Shown piece by piece: positions 25,639 through 37,389 of a stretch of 64,000 nt of DNA; the stretch's first letter is position 1; each line of letters starts with the position of its first letter. The stretch lies in NCBI RefSeq assembly GCF_032854445.1, contig NC_088301.1:24216226-24280225 (forward strand), in the 5' to 3' direction. The notes below the pieces were generated by a model. That model saw only the letters and a program-made list of their open reading frames with translations. It was not told where the DNA came from and did not search any database. Source of the DNA: Liolophura sinensis (lineage: Eukaryota > Mollusca > Polyplacophora > Chitonida > Chitonidae). Both the position numbers and the translations under genes were made by a program.

Positions 25639-25823
25639 TATTTATATATTATTTGTGTTGTGTTTTAGGCCGTACTCAAGAATATTTCAGGCCGTACTCA
25701 AGAATATTTCACCTATACCACGGCGGTCAGCATTATGGTGGGAGGAAACCAGGCAGAGCTTGGGGGAAACCTACAAACATCCGCAGGTTGCTGCAAGATC
25801 TTCCCACCTACGACCGGAGAGGA
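25639..25823 (-). mobile_element. SINE family A, 5'-truncated, with internal 22-bp duplication
   Basis: Minus-strand distal and core parts, flanked by TTATGTATTA direct repeats (25629-25638 and 25824-25833). The segment AGGCCGTACTCAAGAATATT+TC is perfectly duplicated in tandem (25667-25688 and 25689-25710). Confidence 0.85.
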
Positions 25824-25839
25824 TTATGTATTAAAACAC

Positions 25840-28361
25840 CGTGATGTAAACGTATATACATATATATGATCAATATATCTATACGCTCTCGCATTCCTTA
25901 TCGATTTTACCTTCAGTTTCTGGTACCTAAAATAAAAAATTATTCATTTTAATCTCGACTATTTTTATTCTCTATTTTGTAGTAGATCATTAAGGCAAGC
26001 AAGCAAGCTGCGCACCGCAACATTTTATGCCCATATATGGTAAAGGTTGTCTTAGAAGGCGATGATTAAGACAGCTTGGTCAATGATTTAGTCATCAGGG
26101 CAACGGAACGACCCTATGTATAGGCAGTACTTTTTTTCCGGTGACGCGTGTTATTTTAGTGCCATTTGTTCCAATAATTGTAGCGTTAACTGGTCACTAG
26201 AAATATGAGTCGGTTGAATTTGTCACCGTCGGGGTGAAGTCACATCTGACGATGTTATATGTTACACGCGCTTGGGTTGTTCACGCCTGTAAGTGGGAGC
26301 CCTGGGTGCGTATGTTGAGGATTATGGGAACTGGATTTGGACGTTATACAAAATTGAAGGTGCTCATATCAGCTAATATTAATTGTCATGCGCATTTGAA
26401 TAGGAGTGTTTATGTACTGTACATGAACATTCTGCACGAGCAGTTTGTCAACACTTGTCCCTGTGAAACACGTAGGCCAAGCATAACTAGTATCTCTAAA
26501 GCATTGTTTCACTTCATATAGTATTGAACTCATCAGCTTTATATCAAAATTGTTATTTATTTTACTTAATTATTGGATTGGTGCTTTAAGCCGTGCTTTA
26601 AAATATTTCATGTATAAGGGGGCGGCCAACATTATGGTGGGAGAAAAGGGGCATCTCCAGGAAAAGTGTAATATCATTTACTGGTATTTATATCCGGATA
26701 ATCGTGATATTTTTAGGCCTGTCTTTTGCGCCAGCAGTAGTATGTGTTTACACACCAAGCTGTGAATTATATTTTTGACCAGCCGATGATTGCTGTCAAA
26801 CTCCTCCCCAGGAAGCTTTCTCAGGATGACCGGAACTTTTTCCCAGTCGGATTATCCGCCATCAAAACTAGCAAGAGTAACTTATAATTTACCTGTGACA
26901 CTGTTATAGCTGGGATCAAGGAACAATAGAATCTGACAAGTCATAATCATGTGTCATAGCATTGAGTTAATGTTCTGACAGAGTTGCTTAAAGTCAGTGG
27001 ACATCAGTCTGGACCTCTATAATTATCGCATTAAGACGTGCAGTTAGTGGCCACAGAACGCGTGACGTGAACACGTGGCATGCGTATAGGTAAACTGGTC
27101 CAATAACTTTTGCCGATTAGTTTTTGACAGGTCACTTAGACGTCTCCGGTGCCATATAATTACTGGTGGTACCTTCAGTTTAAGCCCGGGTTCTGTGTCA
27201 TTACATGATTACATGCTGCGTCCATAGTTATCTAAAGCTTAAGTACACACATACTGTACATACATCCTTTGATACCTGCTCTAACATCCCATTCACATAT
27301 TTAACGTGCCAAAAGGAATATAAGGAAAATGTAGGCAGGACTATAATTACAGGTGAGCACAGGTGATCGCGGTTTTGATTTTTTATACCCGGATTAGAAC
27401 GAAACCCGTCAAGTGCAGGTTGCATTTATGTAGGCACATAAACATCCGGAGCAAACAGCTCACGGGAAATATCCACTGATTATACATTCCCGAACACCTC
27501 ACATTTTCGTATCGCAGACAAGGAAGTAGAATTAAATCCCAACCCAAAAACCCATCCTCTCGCCAAGCAAAGCCTAGAGTTCTTTTTGTCAGCTCCTGCG
27601 AAATACTACTTTACGTCAGTGTATATACGTCATTTGACAATTGCTTGGCCTTCAGTTCCTACATGCACACGTTCTCCACGGCTTATATCTTACGGCATAC
27701 CGGATCTTAATTTAGGCATCTTTCAAGAACGGCGTAATATTCTGACCTGAAAACTGGACAGAAGTCGGTGTCTGCTATAATTGAAGCCTAGTCTTAGACG
27801 TGGCTATGTGTTCAGTGATGTAGTGTCTGGTCGTGCAGTGACGCATATGATGGCTTTGTCTACGTCAGTACTGTGGTTTCTAGCATCGGTTTATCCACAT
27901 TGGTGACCTTTACGACTCGGCTGTATTCTGGGAACCAGGTATTACCCTATTTTGCTCTCAACTCTTTGTGTCTACGAATGAGTTGTTTTCCCCACAAAAC
28001 TTATTTTTGGGTGCCCGAATTAAATTGTAAAAATAAAGCATGTGAGATCTCACAGATTATTTATCCTCAAATTGCAGTTCTTGAAGTGCATCCAAGGAAA
28101 CTGAGAGATGGAGAGGAAAAATAAATAACATGAATTTGTGGATTGTGAAACTATTTTGTATATCTCACTGCTTAAAGATAATTGTGCCTACCAGGTTCAA
28201 AGTGGCCGTAGACTGATGATACAGATATGATGATGCCATATTTATTGACATAAATAGATTGAAGGCAGTTATTAATAGCTGGTCCGAAATTATGTGTCCA
28301 CCGATAAACGTTCTGTTATATAGGGTACCGCGCGCTTTATATAACATTCATTGAAACCGCT
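25840..28361. other. No gene supported (25.8-28.4 kb)
   Basis: Unique AT-rich DNA apart from an old SINE A fragment at 26.57 kb. No domain-bearing frame. Confidence 0.5.
26571..26662 (-). mobile_element. SINE family A, old 3' fragment
   Basis: Diverged match to the distal part (GGTGCTTTAAGCCGTGCTTT, then GGCGGCCAACATTATGGTGG). It ends at a degraded equivalent of the GGGCAGAGCCC segment. Confidence 0.7.
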
Positions 28362-28636
28362 TCGCCAGTCTAGTGGTTAAGCGGTTCGCCTCGATGTCAG
28401 GAGACCGGGATCAACCCCAAGTCGGGTCATACTGACCAAAGACATAAATATGGTACGTACTGCTGCCTCTCTTGGTACTCAGGAAGGAAGCAGGAATAGT
28501 TGGCCCGGTGTCAGTATAATGTGATTGAGTGGGTTTTCAGGTCAGGTGTCTTCTGCATGATACTACAGTGGCGGAAGTACTTGGGCCGCATGGACTCAAG
28601 AAGACATGGTATATTTGCAAACAAACAAACAAACAA

Positions 28637-28672
<36 letters not shown>

Positions 28673-28680
28673 ACACGGAA
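28362..28680 (+). mobile_element. SINE family C (third tRNA-derived type) with a CA-rich tail
   Basis: The head CGCTTCGCCAGTCTAGTGGT has an A-box-like TAGTGGTTAAGC and a B-box-like GGGATCAACCCC. The body shares GTATCAGTATAATG-like sequence (GTGTCAGTATAATGTGATTG) with family B. It ends in (AAAC)n and then (CA)n at 28620-28676. Only one copy seen here. Confidence 0.65.
28620..28676. repeat. (AAAC)n-(CA)n microsatellite
   Basis: Five AAAC-type units followed by about 19 CA units with two CG interruptions; forms the tail of the family C SINE. Confidence 0.9.
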
Positions 28681-28804
28681 TGACTCCTCGCCGTTAAAAC
28701 AACGTAAAACGAAAGCATACATACGTGCATAATGTTTATTGGAGGTTGTGGGATGGGCTCGAGGAAGCTGGGCCCGCATTGTAACACCATGGCATGAAAT
28801 GAAC

Positions 28805-29035
28805 TTCGCTGATAGAGCGATCTGTGGAAGTATGAGTTTTACCGGAAGATAAACATAACCCGTGTATGGCGAAGAGGTCGCCTGTTCGAATCCAGCTTCC
28901 GATTGTGCGGCTGTGATTTTAATTCAGGAATTTTTTGTCAGATACCTGAAATGCTGTGATTTTCCCGACCGTACATCTGCTCGCCTAGACAGTTCGGCGT
29001 AAAACACCAATCAAATCGACACGTAAACAAACTGG
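28805..29035 (+). mobile_element. SINE family D, complete copy
   Basis: A-box-like GATAGAGCGATCTGTGG, B box CCTGTTCGAATCC, core TTTTAATTCAGGAATTTTTT, GTCAGATACCTGAAATGC, 3' end CAGTTCGGCGTAAAACACCA and CAATCAAATCGA. The end CGGCGTAAAACACCAATCAA is shared with family A, so both families share a 3' domain. Confidence 0.65.
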
Positions 29036-29239
29036 AGTAAGATTCAAACAGAGTGGGTTCAATCCCGCTCTGAGAAAGACAAAATTCGAAATCCATTGTT
29101 CACAGGACAATAAGCGGTAAAGTTGTGCTCAGTTGTGTGGTCTAACTTAAAGTTCTCCAAAGACCACTTGCCTTCACCAATATGGCGTATGCCTCGTGTA
29201 CATAAGAGAGTGGGAGGAATAAAGCTCATTGGTTAAACC

Positions 29240-29580
29240 ACCCGTTAAACTGGTCACCATCGTACATTTACACTCCAAAAATTTATTTCTTAATTTTAAC
29301 AGAAATTCTGTTATCTGAGTGATGCTAGAATACATTCTGTTATTGCAGCAGAATATTCTGTTAAATATAACACACATATTCTGTTAATTCAAAATAACCA
29401 TTCTATTAGACTAACAGGATATTGAGTTGAATATGACAGAATATTGTGTTAAAATTACAGAATACATTCCAGTATCACGTAGACAACAAACTTTTGGTTA
29501 AGTTTAACAGATTAATTTTTGGGGTGTAAGTGAAATTTTGAGTATTGCGTTGAGCAACAATCAAATAAATAAGTGAATAT
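29240..29580 (+). mobile_element. SINE 3' domain (family A/D type) split by the MITE
   Basis: AAACTGGTCACCATCGTACA before the MITE and GTGAAATTTTGAGTATTGCG plus CAATCAAATAAATAAG after it reconstruct the distal SINE domain seen elsewhere (CTGGTCGCCGTCGTATAAGT, GAAATATTCTTGAGTACGGC). Confidence 0.65.
29268..29529. mobile_element. MITE with about 26-bp terminal inverted repeats
   Basis: The left end TTACACTCCAAAAATTTATT (29268 on) matches the reverse complement of the right end, TTACACCCCAAAAATTAATC (29529 backward), with few mismatches. The interior has no coding potential and is built from short, inverted and direct copies of a TTCTGTTA-type motif. The ends fit a TA target duplication (element CACTCC...GGGGTG), as in Tc1/mariner derivatives, though the superfamily is not certain. 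The flanks read as one split sequence, so it inserted into an older SINE-like element. Confidence 0.75.
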
Positions 29581-30369
29581 ACGATCTTCTCATCTGTATT
29601 GTGTGTGCTGTACACCGGTAGGCCTACTTGTATAAGTGTGTTTACAGACAACGTCATGATGTAGGTCACCCAGACTGGTACTGGTACACGTAGTACAGTT
29701 ATATCGACCGTACTAAACAACCACACCTTTCCCTCCAGTCATGTAATAAAGCTGCATGTGTATAATGGTAATACTAGTCATCGTATTACTCATCATTACT
29801 GTTGTTCTATTCACCGCCGGCTTGACTTGTATCGGTTTATTGTCCAAATGATACATGGATGGAGTCATTTTGGAAATTCAGCTTCTGTACCTGTAGCTAT
29901 CGGTTCGCCTGCACTGAACCAACTGGGTATATATTTACATTTATCTACATATACATATGTATTTACAAAGCGGATAGCGCCGACAGTACGTAAGATTCTG
30001 AGGCATGTACTATATGGCTATAAACTAAGCGATGACTTCAAAACCATTTAGGGTTTATCGAGTACAGTGAAACAGTTAGGTCACATTATATATTTGTGGT
30101 TAGGTGTGTACATTGTGAAATAAGTTGACTCGCACTACGTATAAAAATATTTATCTCTGACTAATAAAAAATAATAGATTAAAGCAAAGGAATAAATAAA
30201 CTGAGACCTGCCCCCTCAAATATTGCTCCCTATATACAAATTAAGTCTGTATACCACAAACGAATGACCATGGCTTAACGCCAATTTGTCTGTATACTGC
30301 AGCTATGTATCCTGCCGAATTCTAGTATATACTATGACCGAATTGTAAGTGCGGTGCATAAATAACATC

Positions 30370-30830
30370 TCTCACCCAGTTAATTGATTAAATTTAATGT
30401 GGTTTTAAGCCTATTTGGGCATGACATCATTCACATGGAGTATTTAAGTAATTAAATATGTCTTCATCGCTCATGCAGTTGGGGGTAGTACAAAAGCCGT
30501 CAAGCAGTTAGAATATGATTATATTGAACAAGCGCTGACATGATCGGACTCCTGTTCTTATCTCATTCGGGCATCTTTTATCTTTGAATACTCTGACCAA
30601 CATCAATTAGCCTGCGCTTCGGCCGAGGCGCATCTGCTTTGATTTTCACTAATTTGACCTAATTATTGCCCCAATAGCTTTAGTCACCAGACACTAATAA
30701 ATTCATTTATTTGCCAACGTCTTGTCTCGTGGCGGATTGATTTCCACACGCAGATGATTGTTGCCATGCGCGACGTCTGGTGTATGCACAGACGCCAAGG
30801 GTGACCCCGCGTGGATTTTATGCATTCAGT
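30370..30830. promoter_or_regulatory. Repeat-free candidate enhancer with many homeodomain-type words
   Basis: GTTAATTGATTAAATTTAAT, AAGTAATTAAATATG, CTAATTATTGCCCC, GCGGATTGATTTCC and GCAGATGATTG occur within 460 bp of otherwise complex sequence without ORFs. TAATTA-type density exceeds that of the surroundings by eye. Confidence 0.3.
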
Positions 30831-31137
30831 GTAAGCGCTCCGGGATGATACTTACTAATATCTCTCAGCCCTTTTCAGAAAATCGTAGACCAAATTGTAA
30901 ATGCTATTCGGGCAGCAGTTAAAGGTCTTCGATATAAACATTCAATCCCCAAAACTTGGGTCCATGCATGGTTAAGCTTGTATATATGACGGCTTGTGTT
31001 CGTGTCTCCCAAGGGGCATATGTACACACGCGTAATGCTGTATATATGAATACTTGCTGCCAAAACGTGTCAGTATATTTGGTTTCATGGCTGCACATTC
31101 CTTTGCATACTAGTATATATCTATGGTTTTCTTTTTT

Positions 31138-31158
31138 GGGGTGGGGGTGGGTGTGGGG
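31138..31158 (+). other. G-quadruplex motif
   Basis: Four G runs of at least three separated by loops of 1-3 nt (GGGGTGGGGGTGGGTGTGGG). Structure predicted from pattern only. Confidence 0.5.
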
Positions 31159-32138
31159 TCCTACTCCTCTCGGCACATATACATAACTGAACAGGTACAA
31201 TTTATTCATTTATTTATTTCATTTCTATTCCCATTACGGCGATCAGATTTACATGCGGAAATACCCTGCAGAGTTTCTGGAGTATAGCAACGTGGCGTGA
31301 AGTCAGGCGCCTTCAATGATCCTGTATCTGTGAAAGTAGATGACACCTGATGAGTATTCTCTGGGTACAACAGTAGTATGACGACGTGACCAGCAGTATT
31401 GTTTTGGGCGGCTACCGGATGACAGCTAAGGTTATTTATCGCTGGTTTGCATGCTGGTGGCTTCTTGGACGCTTCGTTACAGATACCTTAATTTCCTCCG
31501 AGCATCCGTTCGTCTAGATAATTGCTAGAATTGTTGACGTTAATGAAGAATTGTATTTTTGAGCTCGAACTTTTCTTTTTGCCACCATAATTATCGGCTC
31601 TTTCTCACAGACACCCTTGGGGGTTAAAGCTCTCGCCACGCCCATCAAGCCCAGAAGTAAACGCATTAAGCTGATCTGAAGGTGACAATTTAACACTTTT
31701 GGGGCACCTGACATTTTGGCAAATTCAACCCCGTGGGGAGTAAGAATATATCAAGTCCGTTGGATACATACGACTGGTTGTATATTCCCAAACTCAGCGA
31801 CCTCCCGGTATACCAATGACAGGCATGCCATCCTGAAAAAAAATTAAGTTCATGTGAACCTTTTTGACGTTTCCGCTTTGGGTGGGGCCGATGAATTCAC
31901 TCAGGTATATTTTCACAATGGGCAATCAGCAGTACAATAGAAGGATTCTAAACCTTGATGGGATTAAATTACGTAAAGTTGACCAGGAATTAACAAGGGG
32001 TTTTTGTATCCGAACTCTCCGGGCACTCTCAGCCCCTCAGTTCAATGGTGTCATAATCGGCTGGAGTCCAACCTGGTTTCCATGCATCGTCCAGAAGTGG
32101 TGCAATGTATAATTTGTACGGATTTCATTCAAATTTTT

Positions 32139-32438
32139 CAAAACCGTCATAGCCAACAACTCCGTGGAAAGGAAATCGTGGTTAAGTTAAACAACCCTGT
32201 TAACCGGCGTATAATCAACAACGTGTGCAAAGAAATCGCGGTTAAATTAAAGAAAATACTGTTAACCATCGCAGTCAGCAACTCAGTGCATAGGATGTCG
32301 TGGTTAAATTAAACAAAACTGTCGACCATGGTAGTCAACAACTCAACGCAAAAAAAAGTTGTGGTTAAATTAAACAAAACTGTTAACTATCGTAGTCAAG
32401 AACTGAATGCGAATGAAATCTTGGTTAAATGAAATCTA
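32139..32438. repeat. Minisatellite, about 62-bp period, 5 units
   Basis: Unit type: GTTAACCATCGTAGTCAACA, ACTCAGTGCAAAGAAATCGT, GGTTAAATTAAACAAAACT. Spacing varies by a few bases. Confidence 0.85.
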
Positions 32439-32439
32439 A

Positions 32440-32690
32440 CATGTCCCTGGCCATGATGGTTTTTGTAGTAGCTCGCCGCTTGGGACGTCACACCCATGCT
32501 CAGTCAGGTCAGGTGTTCGAATCTTGCACTCGCTGCTTCCACTGCGGCATTAAGTTACGAGATTTTAAATGGTACTTTGCTAAGAGCGGTGGTATATTCT
32601 GGGACTTGCGATTCCTGCACTATATAACCCTGACCGCCGTCATATGAGTGACATATTCTTGACAAACAATATGCTAATCGAGTAACAGGC
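32440..32690 (+). mobile_element. SINE family D, copy between two minisatellites
   Basis: B box GGTGTTCGAATCT, CGCTGCTTCCACTGCGGC, then TGACCGCCGTCATATGAGTG, ACATATTCTTGACAAAC. It sits exactly between the 62-bp array ending at about 32438 and the 28-bp array starting at 32703. Confidence 0.6.
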
Positions 32691-32702
32691 TTTCCTAAAC
32701 CT

Positions 32703-33056
32703 CCATGTATTGTCACTCAGACATCCTCCATGGTGTATTGTCACTCAGACATCCTCCACGGTGTATTGTCACTCAGACATCCTCCAGGTGTATTGTCACT
32801 CAGACATACTTCCACGGTGTATTGTCACTCAGACTCAGACAACCTCCACGGTTTTTTCTCACTCAGACATACTCCTACGGTGTATCGTCACCCAGACAAT
32901 CTCTACAGTGTATTGTCACGCAGACATCCTCCAAGGTGTAATGTCACTCAGACATCCTCCATGGTGTATTGTCTCGCAGACATCCTCCACAGTGTATTGT
33001 CACTCAGACAACCTCTACGGTGTATTGTCACTCAGACAACCTCCACTACGATCGTA
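32703..33056. repeat. Minisatellite, about 28-bp period, about 12 units
   Basis: Unit GTGTATTGTCACTCAGACAT, CCTCCACG. Three plus-strand frames stay open across it (up to 126 aa, Cys/His/Ser/Leu-rich); a tandem repeat without stops gives this automatically. Degenerate units continue to about 33200 (CTCTTCGACAACCTCCAC). Confidence 0.9.
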
Positions 33057-33504
33057 TGTTAACTCTTCGACAACCTCCACCGTATATTAACACTCTTGTC
33101 AACGGCCACAATTTTTTGTATATTAACAGAAAACTATCGTCGATCTTCTGTTAACTCTTCGACAACCTCCACAATATATTGACACTCTACCACTAACCTG
33201 CACAATATGCTCATAACTGACACTGTCATAACTTTCACCGCCTACTGAAACCGATGCCAACTAACCTTATCGACATGAAAAGGCTTTTGCGAACTGGTCA
33301 GTTGTCATTCTCCTTCGTGTTACACTCTGAAATGCCTGCGTGGCGTGCACAAGCCTGTCATGAGTCCATTTTTCAATACAGTGTCTTATCAGAGTGAACA
33401 AAAGATTGCGATATTCTACATTTCTTGTCAGTTGATCTATGAAATAAATTTCTGGAATTGTTTAAGTTTTTTAAGCTGCCCCGTTCGTGTCTAGCCATTA
33501 GTGA

Positions 33505-33780
33505 ATGACCACACGGTGACCACTACGATGACTGTTACAATGCCTTTTCCGGTGTTCACTGAAGTGACCATCACGATGCCCATTACAGTGACAATTACGA
33601 TGATAAATACAGTTACCATTACGGTGTCCATTACAGTTATCACTGCGGAAACCATCACGATGACCATTGCGATGACTATTACAGTGACCATTGAGGTGAT
33701 CACTACGGTGACCAATGTGCTGACCTCTGTTTTTCCATTACCGTCTTTCCATTACTGACCATTGCGGTGACCATTGTTGA
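33505..33780. repeat. Short-period tandem repeat (about 15 bp, GTGACCATTACGATG-type)
   Basis: Many degenerate ACCATTACGATG/ACAGTGACC words. Both strands are open (Thr/Ile/Val-rich on plus, Val/Ile-rich on minus); these frames are composition artefacts and not membrane proteins. Confidence 0.85.
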
Positions 33781-34604
33781 AAATATAATTAAACCTCTAT
33801 AAACACAGACCAAGGGCTGGTGTTCTTGTGTTTTATTTTTCGCGGTACACATTCCATCTGATGAAATGAATGCCTGCAGTATGGGCCCAGGATTCATCTT
33901 CTTGCAGTTTTGTATACATAAACCGAAAAAAAAAACGGCATGTATCTATACATCCTCTCCTCCTCACCCCTAACCATTCTCGGGTCAAGTTATTTTGGGT
34001 CAAGGTAAGTTTGAGCTGGTAGACGTTTTCAGTCGGGTTCGCGTCCTGTCATCACGTTTTGAGTGTGACCTGTGGTCAGAGGGGGCAGGAAGCGGCCTGT
34101 ATACTCAACCGGCTGACCAGTCCCCGACACCAAACCGTGAACACAGAGAGTAAACCCCTAGGGCACAAGCTCCATCGGTGATAATCCCAGCTTCGCGTCT
34201 TTCTACCAGTTATGTCAGGATGTTGTTCCACATACATGGACTCATCCTCTACAGTCCCCTCCCCTCTGCAACATCACAGACACATGCACTCTCTTCTATC
34301 ACACGCTCCTTGGTGTTGTCCACAGAACTAGGAAACTTGTCTCATTTCAGTCTAATTAAGATATACCTTGTACTGAAATATAGCTGATCGTATATATAGT
34401 TTATCTATATATACAAATACCAAACAATAAGTACAGTGGGTTTCTATTAATCATTTCGTCACCAACTTTAACAGGCTGAAAGCAAATCAGGCATATACAT
34501 ATATATGTAATTGGAAAATCGTTCGTTTCAAGGGAACTGGGGACAAACACGGTACATGTATACACAGATCAAGCGCGACTAGACATATGACCAGAACTTT
34601 GGTG

Positions 34605-34940
34605 AGTGAATGAGTGAGTGAGTGAGTGCTTTGGGTTTCACGTCGTACATTACAATTTTTCAGTCATAACGACGAAGGAATCTTTAGAGTGTAAGTAATG
34701 AGCCTCCTTGTTGCAGGACGGATTTCCATCGCTCTTTTATCTGGTGCTGCTTCACCGCGACGTCTGAACGAAGGCAAGTAAGCCGCCCCGCCCGAGCCAT
34801 TATCCTGATACGGGTCAACCAGTCGTTGCACTACCCCGTTAAGGCTGAACGCCAAGCGAGGAAGTTGTAACTTCCTCTGTTAAGGTCTTAGGTGTGACTC
34901 GACCCAGGATTGACCCTGGATCTACCTCTCCCAAAGCGGA
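34605..34940 (-). mobile_element. SINE family B, nearly full, with 13-bp target duplication
   Basis: Minus-strand copy with a (TGAG)n-type tail at its left end. Only the outer part of the tRNA-like head is missing. Flanked by CAGAACTTTGGTG at 34592-34604 and 34941-34953. Confidence 0.9.
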
Positions 34941-35384
34941 CAGAACTTTGGTGTATTTGTGATTTGTGTCAGCATCGTGCATGAGATGATTGTGTGTGTG
35001 TGTGGGCGGGGGTGGGGGGGGGGGGGGATTATGGCAGAAAAACCCTAAGCTAGTATCACAGACCGTAAGATTTTACAGAGTAATCACTACTGTACAGCCT
35101 GTACACTATGTTATATCAGACACTATTTATTTATTGATTTGTTTATCAATTTGAAGGAGGGGTATGTCATTTATATGCACGGCATTCTGCCACGTTTATA
35201 TAGATGGAGAAAAGCGGGTAAAAACCGGAAGGAAATAAACATTTCAACGCTCGCAAATCGCCATGTAACGTGGTATTTAGGCGATATCACATGTAGACCT
35301 GGACAATTAACAGTATGGAAATCTCATTTATACAACACAATACTAGTAATTGTCACCAAGGTTGTAATATATAGTTGATTATTG

Positions 35385-35388
<4 letters not shown>

Positions 35389-35444
<56 letters not shown>

Positions 35445-35490
35445 CATATGTACATATATATACATGTTTCTATATATATATATATATACA
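35389..35490. repeat. (TA)n microsatellite with degenerate extension
   Basis: About 25 pure TA units to 35438, then ACATGTACATATGTACATAT and a further shorter TA run. Confidence 0.95.
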
Positions 35491-35780
35491 TGTTTCTACA
35501 AACAGCTGCGTGGTGAAATCAAGCCATCGATTCATAGTTGTGAATGAGTCCCCGCTAAAGGCGTTAAATTGAATATGTCTCCTACAGTTTACACCGGAGT
35601 ACCAGCAGGCTTCTTTTGACAGAGACGACAGAAATACGGCTGATGTAACGGTCTGAGCTGTAATCCATCACGCTGAGGCTTATTTATCGAGCCGAGCATG
35701 TGGCAGAAAACATGACATCATGGTCAGAGGTTGAGCAATCAAAGCACATGCCATAGTTGTCTAGAAAAGACATGCGTATA

Positions 35781-35941
35781 TTTATTTATTTATTTAATTG
35801 GTGTTTTACGCCGTACTCAAGAATATTTCACTTATACGACGACGGCCAGCATCATGGTGGGAGGAAACCGGGTAGAGCCCGGGGAAAACCTACGGACATT
35901 CGCAGGTTACTGGAAGGCCTTCCCACGTACGGCAGGAGAGG
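35781..35941 (-). mobile_element. SINE family A, 5'-truncated, with 12-bp target duplication
   Basis: Minus-strand copy of distal and core parts. Flanked by GACATGCGTATA (35769-35780) and GACATGTGTATA (35942-35953), a duplication with one later substitution. Confidence 0.85.
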
Positions 35942-37389
35942 GACATGTGTATAGTCCTGTACATCTTCAAGTCGATGTGTCATCCGTTTGTTTGATATCT
36001 GTTTCGAATGTATAAAAATAATATAATACAATAGTATACGAAGTATCTTAGTCGCAATTCAGGCCATCAACTGGTAAAATGGTATTCAAGGACACATTCT
36101 ATTAATAAGATTAGCGTCACTACCTCTGAAAAAAATATATGTAATTGTAACGGAAAATAGTTACCTGCATAGACAGCCAAATGCAGTTATATTTATAAAA
36201 ATATATGATGTCTCTATATCGTCTGTGTACATTGTGTTTACAATTCCGATTTTATGATTACGTATTTGCCAGACTAATGGCAGGGTCACCTGCATGGCTG
36301 AGTGTCTGATTACCTCTGTGTCAGTCTATACTGCTAGATTGTCTGCTCTCTGATTACGTCGACAATAGACTAATGGCACTCTGGTCTATTGCCTGAGTAC
36401 TTTTTTTGCAAGGGACAATCGCCTATACCGATTGATTGCCGAACTTTACCTCTCTTTCTGAGTAAAGTACAACCTGACTTACTGTCTGAAAGTCTGTATT
36501 ATTTGAGGCACAGACCCGGATCTTTTGATTATGGTACAGGAGCTTCTGTTTGTAATAGTTATAATATGCGCATGTACGTGCATATCGCTTTTGGCATGTA
36601 AAAATAGCATGCAGGTTAACTACTAACATGATAATGTGATTTCAGCAATATTCTTGGGTTGCCAACAAGCTCGTGAAATGGGTATTATTTCTGAATAGGG
36701 TAGATAATGCCTTCACGACGCCAGGAAAAACTAGCAACGATTCTGCATGTAAATGGAGCAGACTTTGAACACAAGTTATGTGTAGAACCTTGCAGACGAC
36801 TATGCCTTAAATCACAGATTTGCTATATTTCTTAGTGTAACATGGATATGTGTGTGTCATTATATTCAGCAAAGCAGGACACGAACCTGTGATATAGCAA
36901 TTTACAGCATGGAGTGAATAATAACCAATACCACACGTTGTATTATGTACCCATTTGAAAGCATGGGATATGGGCTACACAAAGTCACCTGTCTGATCCA
37001 GGCGGGTTAATGGGGTAGGGAGAGACGTATTTGGTGACTATTATCTCCGGGATATAGCGACCACACCTATCCTTGGACACCTTAGATTTAGTGGGAAGCT
37101 TTTATTAATCAAGACTCTGATGTCTTATCAATTTAGAGAACATAAATGCAATATATACCCCCACATCTGACATACTTGTTTCGCTGCCGATACTTTGTTT
37201 AGGCTGTATAGGCAGGTGCTGATAAAGTGTCCACCGAACTTCAAAAGCCTGCTAAGATCAGTTTGAGATTAGTCAAGTCGACGGCCACATGTCGTCTATG
37301 CAGAGACTATATAACCCCTCTGAATAGAGCTGACATGTCGGCATATATAGCCCAGGCGACGTTTTTTTTCTTCTCTCTACCCGCTATTC

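Larger units (their letters stand above)
29581..32138. other. No gene supported (29.6-32.1 kb)
   Basis: Holds the homeodomain-word-rich block (30.37-30.83 kb) and a G4 motif (31.14 kb). A TTTATTCATTTATTTATTTC tract at 31.2 kb may be the tail of a decayed minus-strand SINE. Confidence 0.5.
33785..37389. other. No gene supported outside the listed repeats (33.8-37.4 kb)
   Basis: SINE B at 34.6 kb, G run at 35.0 kb, TA tract at 35.4 kb and SINE A at 35.8 kb; the rest is unique AT-rich sequence. Confidence 0.5.

Noticed and set aside
32705-33154. Overlapping frames of 61-126 codons
   Set aside because: Open only because the 28-bp tandem repeat lacks stops in three frames.
33491-33758. Val/Ile-rich and Thr-rich frames that look like membrane or repeat proteins
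   Set aside because: Artefact of a 15-bp tandem repeat, open on both strands.
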